A stretch of 64,000 nt of DNA from Candidatus Nanopelagicales bacterium (GTDB lineage: Bacteria > Actinomycetota > Actinomycetes > S36-B12): contig JAGYJP010000002.1 of assembly GCA_018402075.1 (NCBI GenBank), positions 310,001 through 374,000 of the forward strand, written 5' to 3'. A model generated the notes under the pieces. The model was not told the origin of the DNA. It saw nothing but the letters and a program-made list of their open reading frames with translations, and did no database searches. A program made the position numbers and the translations under genes. Below, one piece after another: positions 16,771 to 26,600 of the stretch (positions are counted from its first letter, which is position 1; each line of letters begins with the position of its first letter).

Positions 16771-19065
16771 ATGCAGGCCCAGAAATATTTGAATCAATCA
16801 CTAAGGGAACTCGTAGGGGGGAAAACTGCCACCGCACTGAGTAAATCTTTTGCTATTGAAACAGCTGGAGACCTGCTTCACCATTATCCGCGCAGATATG
16901 CAGAAAGAGGTAAGCTCACGTCTTTTGATCGGATCGAAGTGGGTAAGCCGGTGACGATCATGGCGACGATTTCTTCCGTCACAGCTCGGCGCATGAAAAC
17001 AAAACGCGGATTTGTTGTGGTAGCTACGGTGACAGATGGCAAATACCAGATGGAGCTGACTTTCTTTCACCAAAAATGGAGAGAGAAAGAACTTCAAGTT
17101 GGTCGCTCCGGACTCTTTGCGGGAACAGTTAATGAGTATCACGGAGTACGCACGCTCACCCATCCCCAGTACCAACTATTTGGCAACGACAGCACTTCAG
17201 ATTTCGATCTGGTCAGTGATTTCGCGGGAAGCATCATTCCTGTATATCCGAGTTCGCAATCAGTTACCTCCTGGCAGATAGCAGCAGCCATCGATGTTGT
17301 ACTTGCCTCTCTTGATGGACTACAAGATCCAATTCCACAAAATCTGCGCGAGAAACACAACCTCATGGATTGGGCTGAAGCTATCCGCGCCATTCATCAA
17401 CCTGACACCCATGAGACACTTCAGCGTGCTCAAGACCGGTTGAAGTATCACGAAGCTTTTACCCTTCAAGCAGTATTGGAGTTTCGTCGCCAGGAGCGTC
17501 GTTCCCTGCCTGCGATTGCGCGTGAATCCAAAAATCATTCATTGCGTGAAACTTTTGATCGTTCGTTGCCGTTTAGCCTCACCGGTGGGCAACTTGAGGT
17601 AGGAAAGGAAATCGAAAGCGACCTTCGAGGTACCTCTCCCATGATGCGTCTACTTCAAGGCGATGTCGGCAGCGGTAAAACTATTGTGGCGCTGCGGGCC
17701 ATGCTCGATGTCATCGAGTCTGGTGGTCAAGGGGTGCTATTGGCGCCAACCGAGGTATTGGCGGCCCAGCATTATGAATCTCTGACTGAACTACTGGGCG
17801 AACTGTGCCAGTCGAGCATTAACCCGACGGGAAATCTCGAGTTTTTAAATGGAGTTACGTCGAAAGTGACACTCACGTTACTCACAGGTTCGATGTCAGC
17901 GTCCGCCAGGAAACAGGCGCTGCTCGATATTGCCTCAGGTAACTCGAATATTGTGATTGGCACTCATGCATTAATTCAGGACCACGTGGATTTCTTTGAT
18001 TTAGGGCTCGTCGTCGTAGACGAACAACATCGTTTTGGAGTTGAACAGCGCGCTATCTTGCTGTCCAAGTCCAGGGAGGGAACGCGCCCTCATATGTTGG
18101 TTATGACGGCAACCCCCATTCCGCGCACAACAGCTCTCACTGTTTTTGGTGATCTTGATATTTCTACTCTTAGGCAAGTTCCTTCCATGAGAGCCCCCGT
18201 GGAGACCTATGTTGTGAATCCGCGCGAAAACCCGAATCATGCTGTTCGTGTTTGGGAGCGAATGCAGGAAGAAGTGTCAGCAGGCAACCGTGTCTTTGTT
18301 GTGTGCGCGAGCATTTCGGGTACAACTTCTGGATCAGAAGACAACTTAGATACTGCCGAGTATGAGGCTGCACTATCAGTTTCCGCAGAGCCAAACTCAT
18401 CAAACCCGGATCTCGAGTCATGTGATTCGATTGCTAACACCGACTTTGACGGGTTGAGTGAAACTCTTATTTCAGTTGAGCAATCCCTCGCTGATCTGTC
18501 AGTTCAATTTCCATTGATCAACTTTGCTGGTATGCATGGAAAAATGAAACCTGAAGACAAGCGTCGGATTATGTCAAGTTTTCGCAGCAGTGCACCAGGT
18601 ACAATCGACGTTCTTGTGGCCACAACAGTCATTGAAGTTGGAGTTGATGTCCCCGATGCAACCATGATGATTGTGAATAATGCGGAGCGATTTGGAATCT
18701 CACAGTTACATCAGTTGCGCGGCCGAATCGGACGTGGCGACAAACCTGGACTGTGCCTCTTAATGTGTAGCCCCTTCGTGAATCCGCTGGCACGGAAGCG
18801 ACTTGAGGCTGTAGCTGATACCCGCGATGGCTTTGAGTTGGCCCAACGCGACTTGGAAATTCGACGCGAAGGAGATGTCTTAGGAAACGAACAATCTGGG
18901 GTGGGCACATCACTTCGCCTATTGCGAGTCATCGAAGATCTATCACTGATTGAGTCAGTCCGCAGTGAAGTTGGTGTCCTGGCACAAACAGATCAATGGC
19001 CGGAAGTTATTTCTGCAATAGAACCTGCGGAGTTCCTTAGGGTAAATCAATTGGAAAAAACATGA
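16771..19065 (+). CDS. recG: ATP-dependent DNA helicase RecG
   Basis: A 764-residue superfamily 2 helicase that remodels stalled forks and Holliday junctions. An N-terminal wedge/OB domain is followed by Walker A LQGDVGSGKTIVAL (about residue 293), VVDEQHRFG (box II), MTATPIPRT (box III) and QLRGRIGRG (box VI). An acidic, serine-rich insertion of roughly 60 residues (about 513-575) separates the start of helicase domain 2 from the GMHGKMKPEDK motif. It overlaps rsmD by four bases (ATGA). Confidence 0.96.
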   Translation: MQAQKYLNQSLRELVGGKTATALSKSFAIETAGDLLHHYPRRYAERGKLTSFDRIEVGKPVTIMATISSVTARRMKTKRGFVVVATVTDGKYQMELTFFHQKWREKELQVGRSGLFAGTVNEYHGVRTLTHPQYQLFGNDSTSDFDLVSDFAGSIIPVYPSSQSVTSWQIAAAIDVVLASLDGLQDPIPQNLREKHNLMDWAEAIRAIHQPDTHETLQRAQDRLKYHEAFTLQAVLEFRRQERRSLPAIARESKNHSLRETFDRSLPFSLTGGQLEVGKEIESDLRGTSPMMRLLQGDVGSGKTIVALRAMLDVIESGGQGVLLAPTEVLAAQHYESLTELLGELCQSSINPTGNLEFLNGVTSKVTLTLLTGSMSASARKQALLDIASGNSNIVIGTHALIQDHVDFFDLGLVVVDEQHRFGVEQRAILLSKSREGTRPHMLVMTATPIPRTTALTVFGDLDISTLRQVPSMRAPVETYVVNPRENPNHAVRVWERMQEEVSAGNRVFVVCASISGTTSGSEDNLDTAEYEAALSVSAEPNSSNPDLESCDSIANTDFDGLSETLISVEQSLADLSVQFPLINFAGMHGKMKPEDKRRIMSSFRSSAPGTIDVLVATTVIEVGVDVPDATMMIVNNAERFGISQLHQLRGRIGRGDKPGLCLLMCSPFVNPLARKRLEAVADTRDGFELAQRDLEIRREGDVLGNEQSGVGTSLRLLRVIEDLSLIESVRSEVGVLAQTDQWPEVISAIEPAEFLRVNQLEKT

Positions 19066-19637
19066 CCCGAATAATTGGTGGATCAGCGCGTGGCACGAAA
19101 TTGTCTGTGCCACCCAAGGGCACCAGGCCCACATCTGATCGCATTCGGGAGGCGTTGTTTTCTAGCCTCGAAAGCTGGCTGGCAGCTAATAACAAGACAT
19201 GGGATGCAATCTGCTTTGTTGACCTCTACTCGGGGTCAGGCGCTATTGGTCTTGAGGCAGCAAGTAGGGGGGCCTCCGAGGTGACCCTCGTCGAACAGGC
19301 ACTACCCGCTCTCAGGACTATTCATGCAAATGCAATCCGCACAAATCTCACCGTACGCACTGAACGTTCCGATGTCTCTCGGTGGAATCCACCACCCAGG
19401 GTAGACATTGTGTTCTTGGACCCGCCCTACTCCATGTCTGATCAGGAGATATCTTCATCCATTGTCAAGTTGACACAATCGTTGGACATCTCGTCAACTC
19501 TCTGTGTGGTTGAGAGAGGCGCGAAGAGCGGTGACCCATTCAGTGATTGTGAACGTGAATCATTTGAAAAGAAGTGGGATAAAGCATATGGTGACTCACG
19601 CCTTTGGTACGGTCATCTGGTGGGAGGTGACACGTGA
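19062..19637 (+). CDS. rsmD: 16S rRNA (guanine966-N2)-methyltransferase
   Basis: A 191-residue SAM-dependent methyltransferase. The N-terminal RIIGGSARGTKLSVP, the SAM motif DLYSGSGAIGLEAASRGA and the catalytic VFLDPPYSM are all RsmD hallmarks. It modifies 16S rRNA during small-subunit assembly. It overlaps both recG and coaD by four bases, forming a tightly coupled recG-rsmD-coaD operon. Confidence 0.93.
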   Translation: MTRIIGGSARGTKLSVPPKGTRPTSDRIREALFSSLESWLAANNKTWDAICFVDLYSGSGAIGLEAASRGASEVTLVEQALPALRTIHANAIRTNLTVRTERSDVSRWNPPPRVDIVFLDPPYSMSDQEISSSIVKLTQSLDISSTLCVVERGAKSGDPFSDCERESFEKKWDKAYGDSRLWYGHLVGGDT

Positions 19638-20116
19638 AGGTAGCAGTGTGTCCGGGTTCATTTGATCCGGTGACAAATGGTCATTTTGACGTTTTTGAGC
19701 GCGCGTCTCGCATGGCTGACAATGTTATTGTTGCGGTGCTCATTAATCGGACGAAATCCAGTCTCTTTACAGTAGAAGAGCGAATTGACATACTCACCGA
19801 GGTAACGGCTCCGCTGGGGAATGTCCGCGTTGACTCCTTTTATGGGCTTCTCGTGGATTACTGCAGGGACCATGGAGTTAATGCAATCGTCAAGGGTCTG
19901 CGAGCCGTCAGTGATTTTGATTATGAATTGCAGATGGCTCAGATGAATTTCAGGCTGGCAGCAGTAGAGACTTGCTTCATTTCCACGAACCCGCTCTACA
20001 GTTATCTGTCATCGAGTTTGGTGAAAGAAGTCGCGACCCACGGTGGCGACGTTACCGGCTTGGTCCCGGAAGTCGTGTTGAACCGCTTGGAAAGCAAAAT
20101 TTCCAGCACAATGTGA
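19634..20116 (+). CDS. coaD: Phosphopantetheine adenylyltransferase
   Basis: A 160-residue nucleotidyltransferase for the penultimate step of coenzyme A synthesis. CPGSFDPVTNGHFDVFERA holds the TxGH-type ATP site, VKGLRAVSDFDYELQMAQMN binds pantetheine phosphate, and YSYLSSSLVKEVATHGG is the C-terminal signature. GTG 19634 overlaps the rsmD stop (GTGA). Confidence 0.97.
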   Translation: MKVAVCPGSFDPVTNGHFDVFERASRMADNVIVAVLINRTKSSLFTVEERIDILTEVTAPLGNVRVDSFYGLLVDYCRDHGVNAIVKGLRAVSDFDYELQMAQMNFRLAAVETCFISTNPLYSYLSSSLVKEVATHGGDVTGLVPEVVLNRLESKISSTM

Positions 20117-20161
20117 TTACTGATTTTGTCAATTCGCGGATCATAGACTGAGGAGCATTAA

Positions 20162-20668
20162 GTGGACGTCCAAGAGAGACTAGACGAATTAACCGTGATG
20201 GTTGAGGATGCCAAGTCCATGCCATTATCGGCATCATGCATGCTTAATCGCGCCCAGCTCCTCGATCTCATTGAAGAAATTCGGCAACTGCTTCCGGAAT
20301 CAGTTTATCGAGCCGACGAGTTACTTGCTGATCGTGAAGCAGTAGTGCTTGACGGTCGTCGAGAGGCTGATCGAATTCTTGAGCAGGCGCGTTCACAAGC
20401 GGATCGCATGGTTTCTGAACATGAAGTGTATCTGGCTGCGGTAACTGAGAGTAATGCTTTGAAAGCTGAGACCGCGGCGGAAACTTCCCGTATGCGAGCA
20501 GAAACAGATGACTACATCGATGCTAAATTGGCTACGTTCGAGATCACATTGCAAAAGACCTTGCAAACGGTTGACCGTGGCCGCGAAAGGCTAAGAAGCC
20601 AGATGTACCAGGAATTAGCGCCAGAGGGTGTTGTTGAGCAATCAGATTTTTTTGACGCACAGTCATAA
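20162..20668 (+). CDS. SepIVA-like DivIVA-family coiled-coil protein
   Basis: A 168-residue protein with a short N-terminal region (RLDELTVMVEDAKSMP), a predicted long charged coiled coil from about residue 35 to 150 rich in E, R, A and Q, and an acidic tail. It lies between coaD and the yceD-rpmF-rnc block, the position of SepIVA (the DivIVA-like septation factor) in mycobacteria. A role in divisome or polar growth organisation is inferred from that position and the coiled coil; there are no catalytic motifs. GTG 20162 follows AGGAG with an eight-base gap. An ATP-synthase-b-like misannotation is common for such sequences. Confidence 0.6.
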   Translation: MDVQERLDELTVMVEDAKSMPLSASCMLNRAQLLDLIEEIRQLLPESVYRADELLADREAVVLDGRREADRILEQARSQADRMVSEHEVYLAAVTESNALKAETAAETSRMRAETDDYIDAKLATFEITLQKTLQTVDRGRERLRSQMYQELAPEGVVEQSDFFDAQS

Positions 20669-20682
20669 GAAGACAATCTCAC

Positions 20683-20716
20683 TCAAGTTAAAATCTCATT
20701 CAAGTTAAAATCCCAC
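20683..20716 (+). repeat. Tandem 17-base direct repeat upstream of yceD
   Basis: Two adjacent 17-base copies, TCAAGTTAAAATCTCAT (20683-20699) and TCAAGTTAAAATCCCAC (20700-20716), differ at two positions. A partial echo (CAATCTCAC) precedes them and CATAAGAA flanks both sides (20664 and 20721 regions). The repeat lies between the SepIVA-like gene and yceD. Confidence 0.75.
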
Positions 20717-20744
20717 CCAAGCCATAAGAACCGAGTGGAGTGTC

Positions 20745-21311
20745 ATGATGGTTGAGGAATCCAGCTTCATAGTTCCTTTGACGCACTTGCAGCGGCGACC
20801 GGGAAACATGTGGGAAGCTGAAATGTCATTTAAGGCGCCGTCGGACATGGGAGTGGCTCTTGCGCAAGTAGACCCCAATTCCACTATAGACGCGGAAGTC
20901 CGGCTGGAATCCGTTCTTGATGGAGTACTAGCGTCGGTCAACGTTGATTACTCCGTGAACGCGGAATGTGCACGATGTCTGGAGCCTCTCGAATGGCAAG
21001 ACTCCTGTGAGTTTGTCGAACTTTTCCTCTACCCCGAGACAGATTCACGCGGGCGCGAGATCCATGGCACCGTTCGAGAATTAGGGGAAGGAGACACTGA
21101 GTCAGTGACCCGTTTTGTACAGGACGATTCGGTGGACCTAGAAGAGGTGATTCGTGATGCAATCGTGCTGGATTTGCCCCTCAAGCCTTTGTGTGACCCT
21201 GGTTGTGAGGGACTATGCCCAACCTGTGGCGAGAAGCGGGAGTCGGGAGACCATGACCACGTGGTAACGGATCCTCGCTGGTCCGCCCTAGCGGCCTTCA
21301 AGGAGGATTAA
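20745..21311 (+). CDS. DUF177/YceD family protein
   Basis: A 188-residue protein of the YceD family, known to be coexpressed with rpmF and implicated in 23S rRNA or ribosome maturation. Signature cysteines are CARCLEPLEW in the middle and CDPGCEGLCPTCGE near the C-terminus, which look metal-binding. It sits 89 bases before rpmF, the usual arrangement. A second ATG lies directly after the first, so the exact start is uncertain by one codon. Confidence 0.88.
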   Translation: MMVEESSFIVPLTHLQRRPGNMWEAEMSFKAPSDMGVALAQVDPNSTIDAEVRLESVLDGVLASVNVDYSVNAECARCLEPLEWQDSCEFVELFLYPETDSRGREIHGTVRELGEGDTESVTRFVQDDSVDLEEVIRDAIVLDLPLKPLCDPGCEGLCPTCGEKRESGDHDHVVTDPRWSALAAFKED

Positions 21312-21400
21312 CCCCCGGCTTCACCGCTTTTTTATTCAGGTGAAATACTCCTGTGACGATCACAAGTGATCCACCATGACATGTAGGGAAAGAGGAACCC

Positions 21401-21574
21401 GTGCCAGTCCCGAAGCGGAAGACATCGCGCTCGAACACCCGACACCGCCGTTCGCAGTGGAAGGCCGTAGCTCCGACGCTGGTTACCTGTGTCCGTTGCC
21501 AAGAGAAGCGACTAGCGCACACCGCGTGCCCAAATTGCGGAACCTACGCCAAGCGCCGCGTTATTTCTGTCTGA
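21401..21574 (+). CDS. rpmF: 50S ribosomal protein L32
   Basis: A 57-residue reading frame from GTG 21401 to TGA 21572-21574 starts [20 protein letters not shown] and contains CVRCQ and CPNCG zinc-ribbon halves (C30, C33, C43, C46), so it is the zinc-binding form of L32. GAGGA lies four bases before the start. It belongs with yceD and rnc in the usual ribosome-maturation block. Confidence 0.96.
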   Translation: MPVPKRKTSRSNTRHRRSQWKAVAPTLVTCVRCQEKRLAHTACPNCGTYAKRRVISV

Positions 21575-21613
21575 AATTTGTCTCATCTGTATTCGACGGT
21601 TGCACACGTCGAG

Positions 21614-21619
21614 TAACCT
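21614..21619 (+). promoter_or_regulatory. Candidate -10 box for the ACP-like gene
   Basis: TAACCT ends seven bases before ATG 21627, the spacing of leaderless actinobacterial transcripts, and no Shine-Dalgarno is visible before that ATG. A weak TTCGAC lies 16 bases upstream. Low confidence. Confidence 0.3.
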
Positions 21620-21626
21620 GTTGAAC

Positions 21627-21890
21627 ATGTTGGTTCCATCTGAATCTAACTCCCTTGACCCTCATGAGGATCTGATTTTTCGCATCCTTGTCAATGTATT
21701 TGGTGTGGTGCCACGATTGCGTGGCAGCACACCACTTTCCGCAATTGGATTTCAGCCGGCACATGCCGTAATCCTTGTTCATCAGGCAGAGTTGGCTGGA
21801 CTGTCATTCCCAAGCGAGATCGATTTCACTCAGGTAGACACGGTGCAAGACTTTGCAGCATCATGTGCACCAGGTGGCTCAAGTGACTGA
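21627..21890 (+). CDS. Acyl-carrier-protein-like protein lacking the phosphopantetheine serine
   Basis: An 87-residue acidic helical protein in the slot between rpmF and rnc where related bacteria carry acpP. The centre, [16 protein letters not shown], aligns with the ACP helix II block (LGLDSLDAVEL), and [17 protein letters not shown] matches the typical IPDEDAEKITTVGDAV. The DSL motif reads Q43-P44-A45, so the attachment serine is replaced by proline and the protein cannot carry phosphopantetheine. ATG 21627 is chosen as start; an upstream TTG (21600) would add nine residues. Its end overlaps the rnc start. The ACP relationship is pattern-based, and the present role is unknown. Confidence 0.55.
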   Translation: MLVPSESNSLDPHEDLIFRILVNVFGVVPRLRGSTPLSAIGFQPAHAVILVHQAELAGLSFPSEIDFTQVDTVQDFAASCAPGGSSD

Positions 21891-22644
21891 TAGCGAAACC
21901 AATGTCGCCGGCCCACGGATCATGGATGACGCTCCATCTGAGCAGTTTCCGGCTCCTTTGAATCCTGCCCAATTGGCTGCTGATCTACATATTGAATGTG
22001 ACCATGAATTACTTGAATTGGCCCTTGTCCACCGATCCTACGCTTATGAGAATGGGGGCCTACCCACGAATGAGCGGCTCGAATTCCTTGGCGATTCGGT
22101 TTTGGGTTTGGTGGTGACGGACGCTCTCTATCGAGACTTTCCTGATTTGCCTGAGGGACAGCTGGCTCGAATGCGAGCGTCGGTGGTCAACGCTCAGGCG
22201 CTAGCGGATGTTGCTAGAGCCTTAGGTCTTGGATCCTATATTCGTTTGGGCAAGGGCGAAATCACGTCCGGTGGCCGAGATAAAACCTCTATTTTGGCCG
22301 ATTGCATGGAAGCTGTTATCGGCGCTATTTACCTGTCCCATGGAATGGTTTTAGCTGCCCCGTTCATTACAGAAATTTTCGGACCTTTGATTAGAGATGC
22401 TTCACAGTTGGGTGCGGGACTTGACTGGAAGACTTCATTACAAGAGTTGACGGGACAGTACGCCTTGGATTTACCGGAGTACCGAATCTCGGATTCGGGT
22501 CCTGACCATGCAAAGAGTTTTGTTGCTGAGGTCCTTGTCAACAAAGAGGTACATGGCGTTGGGCAGGGCAGTTCGAAAAAGGTAGCCGAGCAAATTGCGG
22601 CGCAACAGGCGTACGGTGTTATTTCCGAGCGCTTCGCGAAATAA
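21883..22644 (+). CDS. rnc: Ribonuclease III
   Basis: A 253-residue double-strand RNase for rRNA and mRNA processing. The catalytic signature [15 protein letters not shown] is present, with D/E partners in [13 protein letters not shown]; the C-terminal third is a dsRNA-binding domain ending in [11 protein letters not shown] and [19 protein letters not shown] 21883 is chosen because AGGTGG (21872-21877) lies five bases upstream; it overlaps the stop of the ACP-like gene. In-frame TTG/GTG codons from 21853 are alternatives. It is followed five bases later by mutM. Confidence 0.95.
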   Translation: MTDSETNVAGPRIMDDAPSEQFPAPLNPAQLAADLHIECDHELLELALVHRSYAYENGGLPTNERLEFLGDSVLGLVVTDALYRDFPDLPEGQLARMRASVVNAQALADVARALGLGSYIRLGKGEITSGGRDKTSILADCMEAVIGAIYLSHGMVLAAPFITEIFGPLIRDASQLGAGLDWKTSLQELTGQYALDLPEYRISDSGPDHAKSFVAEVLVNKEVHGVGQGSSKKVAEQIAAQQAYGVISERFAK

Positions 22645-22649
22645 GTCGT

Positions 22650-23543
22650 ATGCCGGAACTGCCAGAGGTTGAAGTGGTTCGGCGTGGCCTAATGTCCTTT
22701 ATGCAAGGAGCATCAGTTCGTCGCGTGGAAGTTCGTCACTCCCGTGCAATCCGGCGAAATGAGGGACCCTTTTCCGATCAACTGCAGGGCGCAGTTATTC
22801 GCCATGTGAGTCGGCGGGGAAAGTTCTTGTGGTGTGTTTTGGATAGACCGTATGCACTGGTAGTTCATTTGGGAATGAGCGGACAGTTTCGGGTATACCC
22901 CTGGATTGATCAGAAACCGCCCCTGGGGCCCCGAGGGCATCCCCACCTGCGGGCTCTCTTTGAGATCGCGCAGAAAAAGGGAGGCCAAAGTGACCTTCAT
23001 TTCCTCGATCAGCGAACTTTCGGCGGCATGCATGTATCTCAACTTGTGGAGACTGACTCGGGGGAGCACATTCCCCAATCCGCGGCACATATTGCTCGGG
23101 ACCCGCTGGATCCACTTTTTGATGTGGACCTTCTCGTGGATAAACTCAGAATAACTCAATCGGAAATTAAGCGGGTACTGCTGAATCAGTCTGTAATTTC
23201 AGGGGTCGGAAATATTTATGCTGATGAAGCACTCTTTCGCTCTGGATTTCACGGTTCGATCAATGCCGATCAACTGACTAAGGAAGACGTCTACCAACTT
23301 GTGACCCATGTGAAGAATGTGATGATTGAGGCTCTTGATAAAGGTGGGACAAGCTTTGATGCACTTTATGTAAACGTCAATGGGGAATCTGGGTATTTTT
23401 CTCGATCCCTTGCGGTGTACGGGAGAGAAGGCGAGCCATGCGAGCAATGCGGCTCGCCAATTGAACGCATGTCATTTATGAACAGATCCAGTTTCTTCTG
23501 TGGCAATTGTCAGCGTGGAAACCCGGCGGTGGCTCACCCGTAA
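22650..23543 (+). CDS. mutM: Formamidopyrimidine-DNA glycosylase
   Basis: A 297-residue bifunctional glycosylase/AP lyase removing 8-oxoguanine and Fapy lesions. The start MPELPEVEVVRRGL places catalytic P2 and E3 exactly; the H2TH region contains QSVISGVGNIYADEALF, and the C-terminal zinc finger is CEQCGSPIERMSFMNRSSFF with a following CGNC pair. It follows rnc by five bases. Confidence 0.96.
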   Translation: MPELPEVEVVRRGLMSFMQGASVRRVEVRHSRAIRRNEGPFSDQLQGAVIRHVSRRGKFLWCVLDRPYALVVHLGMSGQFRVYPWIDQKPPLGPRGHPHLRALFEIAQKKGGQSDLHFLDQRTFGGMHVSQLVETDSGEHIPQSAAHIARDPLDPLFDVDLLVDKLRITQSEIKRVLLNQSVISGVGNIYADEALFRSGFHGSINADQLTKEDVYQLVTHVKNVMIEALDKGGTSFDALYVNVNGESGYFSRSLAVYGREGEPCEQCGSPIERMSFMNRSSFFCGNCQRGNPAVAHP

Positions 23544-23551
23544 GGAGACTA

Positions 23552-23656
23552 ATGACCGATAGGCTCTCCATTGCTCGACCTGCCGTGACGAGTTTGGACC
23601 ATACCTCGCTGATATCGCCTCATGGGTATCGCCGAGAACATGTATCCAATTGCTGA
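23552..23656 (+). CDS. Possible 34-residue open frame between mutM and smc
   Basis: ATG 23552 follows AAGGAG (23542-23547 region) at near-ideal spacing, and the frame encodes 34 residues beginning MTDRLSIARPAV and ending at TGA 23654-23656, before the preferred smc start. I recognise no domain. It may be a genuine small protein, a translational coupling device for smc, or a decayed gene. Confidence 0.3.
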   Translation: MTDRLSIARPAVTSLDHTSLISPHGYRREHVSNC

Positions 23657-23681
23657 TTTGGAAAAGGAAACGAAAAATCCC

Positions 23682-26600
23682 GTGCATCTGAAGACTCTTA
23701 CGTTAAAGGGTTTCAAGTCTTTTGCGTCTTCCACAACTTTGCATTTTGAACCCGGCGTAACGTGCGTTGTGGGGCCAAATGGCTCAGGCAAATCCAATGT
23801 AGTGGATGCTTTGGCTTGGGTCATGGGGGAGCAGGGAGCCAAATCACTGCGGGGCGGGAAAATGGAAGATGTTATTTTTTCCGGAACAACAGGTAGGGCA
23901 CCACTTGGCCGAGCCGAAGTAGCTCTCACGATTGACAACTCTGATGGCGCACTTCCGATCGAGTTCTCCGAAGTGACTATTTCCCGGACATTATTTCGAA
24001 ACGGCGGATCAGAGTATGCGATCAATGGGGAGCCATGCCGCTTGCTCGATGTTCAGGAGCTCCTGAGCGATTCAGGTATTGGTCGCGAGATGCATGTCAT
24101 TGTGGGCCAAGGTCAACTTGACTCTATTCTTCATGCAACGCCTGAAGATCGTCGTGGGTTCATTGAAGAAGCGGCGGGGGTGCTGAAGCACCGCAAGCGC
24201 AAGGAAAAGGCGCTTCGCAAATTGGATTCCATGGAAGGAAACCTCACTCGGCTCAACGATCTTACGGCTGAACTGCGGCGCCAACTTAAGCCACTTGGGC
24301 GTCAAGCCGAAGTCGCTCGTCGTGCCACGGTGATCCAAAGTGATGTGCGGGATTCCCGGTTGCGCATCATGGCAGATGATTTGGATGCATTGCGTGCATC
24401 ACTCGCAGCAGAAGTTGCTGATGAAAGTGCGCTGCGAGAGCGCCAGGCGGGTGTGGAACTTCAGATCGCCGGACTGCGCCAACGCGAATCCGTGGCGGAA
24501 GAGGCTGAGCGCGAGCAAGGCCCCGAACTTGCTCGAATACAAGAATCGTGGTTTTCCCTCAATGGGGTACGTGAGCGTTACCTTGGACTTGTGCAATTGG
24601 GTTCTGAAAAAGTTCGAAATCTCGCGCCCGAGCCAGAAGAGGAACAACTAGGTCGCGACCCTGAAAGCATTGAAGCTGAAGCCCGCAACCTTCGAACAAG
24701 TGAATTTGAATTAGGTCGTGAAGTCGAATCTCTCAGTCAACACCTACTTGTCGTTGCTGCTGAGCGGGAGCTGGCTGAAAATCTATTGACCCAGGAGGCC
24801 TCTCGTATTCAACGTGTTGAGGGGGAACTTTCTGAGCACAATGCGGCTATAGCGAAGCTGCAGGGGCAGTGTGAGAGTTCACAAATTCGTATTGACACAC
24901 GTGGAGCGGAGATTGTCCGGCTACAGGAGCAGATTTCAGATGCGCGGGATCGCAGTAAAGACTCTCAAGCGCAATTTCAGGCGATTGAAAATGAAGTTGT
25001 TGCACTTGGCGATGGTGAACAAGGACTTGACGCCGACCATGAGCTTGCTCAACGAGAACTTGCTCGCGCGGACTCACGTGTTCACGAACTCATGGCCGAA
25101 ACTGCCCGACTCGACCGTGAGCGAGCCGCGGTGGCTGCTCGGATCGATGCCCTTTCTATGGCGCTTGAACGCAAGGATGGATCAGCCGCCCTTGCTGATT
25201 CTCCCCAAGTCATAGGTACGGTCACAGGACTTCTGCGCCCCGCACCTGGCTATGAATTGGCTGTATCAGCAGCGCTCGGGGATTTGGCAAATGCTGTAGT
25301 GGTCGCAGACATCAACGCAGCATTGGACTCGATTGTTTTTCTCAAGACGGAAGACGCGGGACGTTCCAGTGTGTTGGTAGCCCAGTCGGCTGCACCGAAA
25401 AATCTACTCAGAGGTCAAGCTCCCGCTGGCAAATGGTTGGTGGACTGTGTGCAGGCGGATCCGTTAATTGCCAACACCATCAATGCCTTGCTCGGTGAAT
25501 TTATTGTGGTGTCTAACATCCATGAACTCCGATCTCATTCTTCGGTCAGTGAGGGCAATCCGATTGTCACGCAAGATGGCGACACATATTCGGCGGGTGT
25601 GCTGACGGGTGGATCAGTTGTCGGACCAAGTGTTCTAGAAGTGCAAATGGCTGTTGATGAGGCCCGTGAGTCGCTTGTGGGAATTGAAGCGGCCCTTCAT
25701 AGAAATACTTTTGACCTTGCTACCGCACGGGCAGCTCAGGAATCAGCCATCCGCGAAGTGGAATCTTCCTTAAGCAGGCTCCATGATTCCGATGCAGAGT
25801 TAGCGGGGGTCGCCGAGCGCCTTGGGCAATTGGGTCAACAATCGCGTGCAGCACTCGCAGAGGCTGAGCGACTTGAAGCCGCTTTGACAACAGCGCAAGA
25901 AGCTTTGGCGCGTGATACTCAGTCACTAGCGGTGCTGGTGGAGCAACTACATCAGAATCAATCGGCGGCGGCGCCTAGCATTGGGAACGATCTACGTCCT
26001 CAGTTTGAGCAGGAATTAGAGCTTGCCCGCTCACGTGAAGTGGAAGCACGTTTAGCTGTTCGAACTGCTGAAGAACGCATGCGAGCAGTTTCTGAGCGTG
26101 CGTCTGCACTGGAAGAAGATGCCAACAAGGAGCGAACGGCTCGTGCGGCTGCCATTGAACGTCGCGAGCGCAGGGCTGCTTCGTTAATCGTGGCACAGGC
26201 TTTGCTTTCTGGAGCGAAAGTAGCGCTGGATTTCACTGAAGTTTCGGTGTATCAGGCTCAACGAGTTCGTTCTCGTGCTGAATTGCTCAAGAAAGACAGA
26301 GACGCTGAACTCTCTTTTGTCCGAACTGAAGTCCGGCAGTTGGTCGAGATATTGGAAGGCCTCCGCGACAGTGTTCACCGCGATGAGGTGGCGAGGGCTG
26401 AACAGCGCATGCGTATTGAGGCTCTGGAAGAAAAAGCATTGAATGACTTCGGCATCGAACCAGACACATTGGTCACCGAATATGGTCCCGACCAACTCGT
26501 ACTTCCGAGTTTGACTGCTCCTGGCGATGAAATTGATCCTGATTCACCGAAGCCGGTTCCCTACCCATATAACCGTGAAGAACAGCTCAAGCGCTTGAAA

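Noticed and set aside
23549..24025. A 158-codon antisense frame over the start of smc
   Set aside because: Low-complexity S/P/R/T composition and no ribosome site; smc coding signal on the plus strand explains the open frame.
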